A DNA stretch of 64,000 nucleotides from Actinoplanes cyaneus (GTDB lineage: Bacteria > Actinomycetota > Actinomycetes > Mycobacteriales > Micromonosporaceae), in assembly GCF_016862095.1 (NCBI RefSeq), contig NZ_BOMH01000007.1, forward strand, positions 62,001 through 126,000, written 5' to 3'. Each line of letters begins with the position of its first letter. The first letter of the stretch is position 1. Positions 60,212 through 64,000 of this stretch are shown here, piece by piece. The notes beneath the pieces are model-generated. The model saw only the letters and a list, made by a program, of their open reading frames with translations, was not told the DNA's origin and searched no databases. A program made the translations under genes and the position numbers.

Positions 60212-60347
60212 ATCAACTTCTGCATTGCCTGCCTCCGCGGGGGTACAGACCGTCGCTCCCGCGGGGACCCTTGCGGGCTTCGCAGGGCCGTGGCCGGCCC
60301 AGAACGCGAAACCCACAAGGGCGACGTCCGTGGCGGGGCACGGTCAG
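60210..60347 (-). repeat. Dispersed structured repeat R, copy 3 (reverse)
   Basis: The minus strand aligns with copies at 7229 and 55120. Its hairpin reads GGGCCG-GCCA-CGGCCC (60300-60285): the two inner stem pairs differ from the other copies but remain paired. The copy starts 101 nt from palindrome P5. 60212-60600 has no gene. Confidence 0.85.
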
Positions 60348-60448
60348 AGCAGAGAGCCCGGTCGTCGGGCCGTGCCGGGTGGAAGTTGCCGCCCGTCGGA
60401 GTCCGCGACGTAGGCGGTCGGTCCCGGCAGCAGCGCGCTCCCGGCCCC

Positions 60449-60501
60449 GGCTGGTCCTCATGGGCGTTATGAGGCACGAATAACGCCCATGAGGACCAGC
60501 C
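60449..60501 (+). repeat. 53-nt palindromic element, perfect copy (P5)
   Basis: 22-nt arms pair perfectly (left arm begins GGCTGGTCCTCATGGGCG) around the loop GAGGCACGA. Compared with P1, a T-A pair in the outer arm has become C-G on both strands. Confidence 0.9.
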
Positions 60502-60600
60502 GGAAGCCGCCGCCGGCGCAGGGCCGCAAGCAGCGGGCCGGCCCCGCTCGGCGGGTGGTCGTATCGTCTGGGCGCCGGTGCGGCCGGGCGTGGGCGGGAG

Positions 60601-62334
60601 CTAGCTGGACAGCGTGTAGCGCCCCGGCACGGGCACCCGCAAGATCGTCCAACGTCCGTCTCTGATCACCCTGGCGCTGCCTGACACGGTCAGCCGGGGG
60701 TGCCAGCGAATCCGCACCCGCACGTCCCCGGCGTCGGGATCGTCCAGGGTGATCGCGGCCGCGGTGTGCCGGACGAGTGTCGCCGGGGCGGTGACGATCG
60801 GTTGCGGATCGGCGACCGCGTACAGGTGCCAGTGGGGCAGGACGGCGACGATCACGAGGTATGGCAACCCGGCCGTGACCAGCTCAGCCTCGGCGCGGCC
60901 GGGCCAGGCCAGTTCGGCGTCGGGCACCGCGACGTACTGGACGGCCTGCTCGCCCAGCCATGAGCGGTAGCTGTCCGCGGTCAGCGCCACACCCGTTCCG
61001 GAGGCGCCGGGGACCGTGGTGAAGAACAGCGGGTTCCGATCGATGTCGGCCTGACGGAGCCAGCCACGCGCGAGCGGAACGTCGCCCAGGTGCGCGGCCT
61101 CCCAGTAGTCACGGGTCGGCGGGATCTCCACCCGGCCGGTCAGCGGCAAGGTGCCCAGCAGCGCGGTCAGCGGCCGGAAGTACCCGGCGTCCGCTGTCGG
61201 GTTCCCCCGGTCCCGCAGGTCGGCCGAGACCACCGGGGGCTGCCACCAGGCGGTCAGGGCCACGATCGCGACCAGCGCCACGGTGCGTGTCTGTCGCGGG
61301 AGAGCGGGCATTCGGGCGTACGCGATCAGCACCGGCAGTGCGAACATCACCGCCAGCCGGGTCGCGTTCAGCCCCACCGGGGTGTGGATCGACGCCGCCG
61401 CCAGCACTCCCACCGACGAGAGCAACGCCCCGATCCGGATCGGCCGTGCCGGCACGAGCAGCGCCACGACCAGTCCGGTCACCACGGCGTGCACCGTGTC
61501 GTCCCGGCTGATGTTCATCCACCCGCCGTCGGAGAGGAACTGCGCGTTCACCCCGATCACCGCGGCCGCCGGCACCGCCACGAGCAGCCCCCGCCCGCCC
61601 GAAGCCGTCCCGCCGGCCCCCGGCCCCGAGCCCGGCCGGCGTTCAGAGGTGTCTCTAGGTGTTGAAGGCACCTCTGAGCGCCAGCCCGGGCCGCGTGGCT
61701 GGTCGTCCGGGGTGCTTCGGCGGGCTTGAAGCACCCCGGAGAGCCAGCCGGAACCGTGCGGCTGGGCCGTGCGGGTGCTTCGGGGGACGAGCGCACCGGT
61801 GAGCAGGAGCGCGGCGCCGGCCAGGCCGAGGAACAGGGCGACGACGGGACTGGTCGCGGAGGCGAGCGCGGCCAGGATCACCGCGGCGGCCGCGGCGGCG
61901 CGACGGGGCAGGAAGGTGAGCGCGAGGAGAGCGCCGAGACCGAGACAGACCCCGAGGCCGTACGTCACCCGCCCGCTCACCAGGTTCCCGGCGAGGCCGG
62001 CGACGCCCAGCAGCCCGGCCGCCCACAATCGTGCGCCACCGCCGCGCCGCAGCAGCGCGACGAGCAGCACCGAGCCGAGGACCATCGCGAGCACCCCGGT
62101 GACCCGCACGCCGAGCAGCGCCATCACCGGTTGCGACACCAGGCTGTAGCCGAGCTGGTCGACCCCGCCGTACCACCGCAGGTCGATCGGGGTGAAACCG
62201 TGCGCGGCGAAGAACTCGGCGCGCGCCACCTGGGCGGCCAGGTCGGAGCCCATCCGGGGCGCGGCCAGGTATCCGCCGCCGAGGGCCGCTGCCACGACGG
62301 TGACCAGCCAAACCTCGCGGTGCACAGCCCTCAT
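60601..62334 (-). CDS. Multi-pass membrane protein, glycosyltransferase-like, with a palindromic-element insert
   Basis: 577 residues, about ten membrane helices, then a soluble C-terminal domain of about 200 residues ('YWEAAHLGDVPLARGWLRQADIDRN...'). The topology resembles polyprenyl-phosphate-dependent membrane glycosyltransferases (GT-C), which fits the mannosyltransferase genes next to it. Acidic residues typical of GT-C (first loop: 'APRMGSDLAAQ') are near residue 30. Residues about 184-248 are an unusual hydrophilic loop that coincides with two palindromic elements in the DNA (61634-61749); its peptide repeats 'GWLSGVLQA...GWRSEVPST'. Confidence 0.7.
   Translation of the reverse strand: MRAVHREVWLVTVVAAALGGGYLAAPRMGSDLAAQVARAEFFAAHGFTPIDLRWYGGVDQLGYSLVSQPVMALLGVRVTGVLAMVLGSVLLVALLRRGGGARLWAAGLLGVAGLAGNLVSGRVTYGLGVCLGLGALLALTFLPRRAAAAAAVILAALASATSPVVALFLGLAGAALLLTGALVPRSTRTAQPHGSGWLSGVLQARRSTPDDQPRGPGWRSEVPSTPRDTSERRPGSGPGAGGTASGGRGLLVAVPAAAVIGVNAQFLSDGGWMNISRDDTVHAVVTGLVVALLVPARPIRIGALLSSVGVLAAASIHTPVGLNATRLAVMFALPVLIAYARMPALPRQTRTVALVAIVALTAWWQPPVVSADLRDRGNPTADAGYFRPLTALLGTLPLTGRVEIPPTRDYWEAAHLGDVPLARGWLRQADIDRNPLFFTTVPGASGTGVALTADSYRSWLGEQAVQYVAVPDAELAWPGRAEAELVTAGLPYLVIVAVLPHWHLYAVADPQPIVTAPATLVRHTAAAITLDDPDAGDVRVRIRWHPRLTVSGSARVIRDGRWTILRVPVPGRYTLSS
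61634..61686 (-). repeat. 53-nt palindromic element inside a coding sequence (copy 1)
   Basis: Read on either strand it keeps the 22-9-22 layout. It starts GGCCGGCGTTCAGAGGTG and ends CCAGCC. Arms pair at 18 of 22 positions; the mismatches are mostly G-U compatible. Confidence 0.7.
61697..61749 (-). repeat. 53-nt palindromic element inside a coding sequence (copy 2)
   Basis: It starts GGCTGG, has a perfect 12-bp inner stem (CCGGGGTGCTTC / GAAGCACCCCGG), a 9-nt loop, and ends CCAGCC. A 4-nt internal bulge separates the outer and inner stems. It lies 10 nt from copy 1. Confidence 0.75.
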
Positions 62335-62392
62335 CGCGCCGACAGTACCGGCTGCCCCGTACGTCGCTGCCTGTCACGGTAGGGTCGTCGCC

Positions 62393-63787
62393 ATGTCCCG
62401 TCCGTCCCTCGTCCGATACACGGGGCTCGCAGGTGGCGCCCTATTGGGGGTCGCGGCCTATCGGGGTGGTGCCCATCAGCCGTGGGAGCCGACTGTGACT
62501 CCGCTCACGGTCTTCCGCGGGCAGAACGGTGTGCTGCTGCCGCTCTGCTGGGTGTTCGGCGTCACGTTGCTGATCGGCGCGTGGGTGGCCGGGCGGCGGT
62601 CGGTGCCGTCGGTGCGGTGGGCCTACGTGACGGCCGGGCTGTGGGCGTTGCCACTGCTGCCGTTCCTGCCGCTGGGGAGCTACGACGCCTACTCGTACGC
62701 GTGTCAGGGCTGGCAGCAGGCGGCGGGCCTGAATCCGTACGCGGGCGGTGTCGATCTTCTGGGTTGTCCCTGGGCCGACGCCGTGGCACCGACCTGGCGG
62801 TCCGCCCCGGCCCCCTACGGTCCGGTCTTCCTGGTCCTCGCGGCGGGCGCGGCGAAACTGGGTGGCTCGCTGACCGGAACCCTCGCGTTGCTGCGGCTGA
62901 TCGCGGTGCTGGGCGTCGCGGCGATCGGCGCGTGCCTGCCGGTGCTGGCCCGGCGGGCCGGCGTCCCGGCCGGTCGGGCGGTGTGGCTGGTGCTGGCTTG
63001 TCCGCTTCTGCTCATCCACCTGGTGTCCGGGACGCACAATGACGCGGTGATGGTGGCGCTGCTGACCGGCGGCCTCGCCGTGGCCGCCAGCGGTCGCGGC
63101 TGGCCGGCCGGCGTGTTGTTCGGGCTCGCGGTCGGTGTGAAGGCGACCGCGATCGTGGCGCTGCCGTTCGCGATCTTCCTGATCCCGGTGTCCCGGTGGC
63201 GGGCCGGGCTGGAGCTGGCCGGCGGAGCGGCGGGCGCCCTGGCGGCGGTCTCGCTCGCGTCCGGGCTCGGCCTGGGCTGGGTCGGCGCGCTGGCCGACAG
63301 CGGCGTCTCGGTGCAGTGGACCTCACCGCCGACCGCGGCCGGGATGACGCTGGAGCTGATCGGGGTGCCGCACGCCGTCGCGGTGACCCGGGCTCTCGGC
63401 ATCGTCGTGCTGGCCGGGGTGTTGCTGTGGCTGTTCCGCCGGGCCTGGCGGGGTGGCGACGCGCTCTGGCACGCCGCGCTGGCGATGGCAGCAACGGTGC
63501 TGCTCGCGCCGGTCTTTCATCCGTGGTATGCGATCTGGCCCCTTGTTCTTCTGGCCGCGACGATGCGCCGGGACACCCGATGGCTTATCGTCCCGGTCGC
63601 GGTGGCGGCCGCGCTCTGCCTGCCGGACGGATACAACCTTGCTCTCGCCACCAAGGCGCCGGGCGCCGTCGGCATGACTGTGCTCGCCGGATATCTAATG
63701 TGGAAAGTGCTGCATGAAGCGAATTTTGGTCCTGGTCGTGTCGGCGCTGGCCGCGGTGGCGCTGATGTTCATGGCCTGGAATCGTAA
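62393..63787 (+). CDS. mptB: Alpha-1,6-mannosyltransferase, MptB-like
   Basis: 464 residues, about 12 membrane helices, GT-C fold. 'LGSYDAYSYACQGWQQAAGLNPYAGGV' (about residues 99-125) carries the D-x-Y motif of polyprenol-phosphomannose-dependent mannosyltransferases and corresponds to the MptA/MptB family that builds lipomannan-type glycans. 'SGTHNDAVMVALL' and 'VFHPWYAIWPLVLLAA' are other conserved segments. The last 25 residues overlap the next gene and look like readthrough. The ATG at 62393 is divergent from the membrane protein at 60601-62334. Assignment to MptB rather than a paralogue is moderate. Confidence 0.8.
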   Translation: MSRPSLVRYTGLAGGALLGVAAYRGGAHQPWEPTVTPLTVFRGQNGVLLPLCWVFGVTLLIGAWVAGRRSVPSVRWAYVTAGLWALPLLPFLPLGSYDAYSYACQGWQQAAGLNPYAGGVDLLGCPWADAVAPTWRSAPAPYGPVFLVLAAGAAKLGGSLTGTLALLRLIAVLGVAAIGACLPVLARRAGVPAGRAVWLVLACPLLLIHLVSGTHNDAVMVALLTGGLAVAASGRGWPAGVLFGLAVGVKATAIVALPFAIFLIPVSRWRAGLELAGGAAGALAAVSLASGLGLGWVGALADSGVSVQWTSPPTAAGMTLELIGVPHAVAVTRALGIVVLAGVLLWLFRRAWRGGDALWHAALAMAATVLLAPVFHPWYAIWPLVLLAATMRRDTRWLIVPVAVAAALCLPDGYNLALATKAPGAVGMTVLAGYLMWKVLHEANFGPGRVGAGRGGADVHGLES

Positions 63788-64000
63788 TAATTTCTTCGAT
63801 TCCGAGGTCTATTACGGTGCGGTGCAGTACTGGTTCCGCGACGGCGGGATGGTCTACGACTGGCTGAAGCCGCAGTCGCCGTACGGCTTCACCTACCCGC
63901 CGTTCGCGGGGCTGGTGATGTCACCGATGTCGGTGCTGCCGTTCCCGATCGTCGTGGTGCTCGCCTCGGCCGGCACGGTGATCACCGCCGGCGTGCTGGT
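63714..64000 (+). CDS. GT87-family mannosyltransferase, N-terminal part only
   Basis: The 95 visible residues run off the window. A membrane helix ('ILVLVVSALAAVALMFMAW') precedes 'FDSEVYYGAVQYWFRDGGMVYDWL' and 'QSPYGFTYPPFAGLVMSPM', the GT87 (DUF2029) signature 'D...Y....W....G..YD......FTYPPF'. These enzymes transfer mannose from polyprenol phosphate during lipomannan/PIM synthesis. It overlaps the mptB-like gene by about 74 bp and is probably one operon with it. Confidence 0.85.
   Translation, partial: MKRILVLVVSALAAVALMFMAWNRNNFFDSEVYYGAVQYWFRDGGMVYDWLKPQSPYGFTYPPFAGLVMSPMSVLPFPIVVVLASAGTVITAGVL

Overview
The window is high-GC (roughly 70% or more) chromosomal DNA from an actinomycete, most likely a member of the Micromonosporaceae such as Actinoplanes. 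That placement is inference from codon bias, gene content and gene order. Almost all of the 64 kb holds ordinary chromosomal genes. There is no prophage, transposase, CRISPR array or antibiotic cluster. Much of the gene order follows the Mycobacterium tuberculosis block Rv2221c-Rv2245 (glnE, glnA2, panB, RNase H/phosphatase, zinc-ribbon protein, Nif3, ahpE, DUF3052, aceE, PucR-type regulator, fabD, acp, KAS). In this window that ancestral block is interrupted by lineage-specific genes and many small repeats.

Layout. 1-210: tail of a GH3 glycosidase. 604-5475: fatty-acid synthase II operon fabD-fabH-acpP-fabF with its FasR-type regulator upstream. 5701-12614: TetR regulator, secreted protein, gltX, RibD-like reductase and a chemoreceptor. 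12683-19925: aceE, YjbQ protein, a degenerate E1 alpha/beta fusion, DUF3052, AhpE peroxiredoxin and tRNA-Val(UAC). 20227-25392: small regulators, a DUF402 protein, and a divergent primase-polymerase / XRE regulator / flavoprotein locus. 25412-28112: overlapping Nif3, zinc-ribbon and RNase H-phosphatase genes. 28193-32536: GH18 chitinase, DUF3311-MctP transporter and a DUF2637-like protein. 33457-33849: RNase P RNA. 34167-41736: TSUP exporter, TIR protein, unusual GAPDH homologue, PLP enzyme, M15 peptidase, methyltransferase and asd. 42273-47075: a 1,600-residue Ala/Lys-repeat protein. 47148-59466: RNB nuclease, panB, nadE, glnA2, DUF350, WYL regulator, GNAT, VOC, amidotransferase and glnE. 59475-64000: OhrR-like regulator, small protein, and membrane glycosyltransferase genes including an MptB-like one.

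The clearest undescribed structure is not a gene. A 53-nt palindromic element with a fixed 22-9-22 architecture (ends GGCTGG...CCAGCC) recurs at about ten places. Several arms show compensatory base changes. Three copies sit next to a second repeat of about 135 nt that has its own covarying hairpin, always in the same order and always between convergent genes. Two further palindrome copies lie inside a coding sequence, as Rickettsia palindromic elements do. The other standouts are the giant histone-H1-like protein, a GAPDH homologue without the catalytic histidine, an E1 fusion with degraded cofactor motifs, and a palindrome overlapping the -10 box of the fabD promoter.

All calls come from reading the sequence and translations. 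No database search was run, so family names rest on recognised motifs and remembered homologues.
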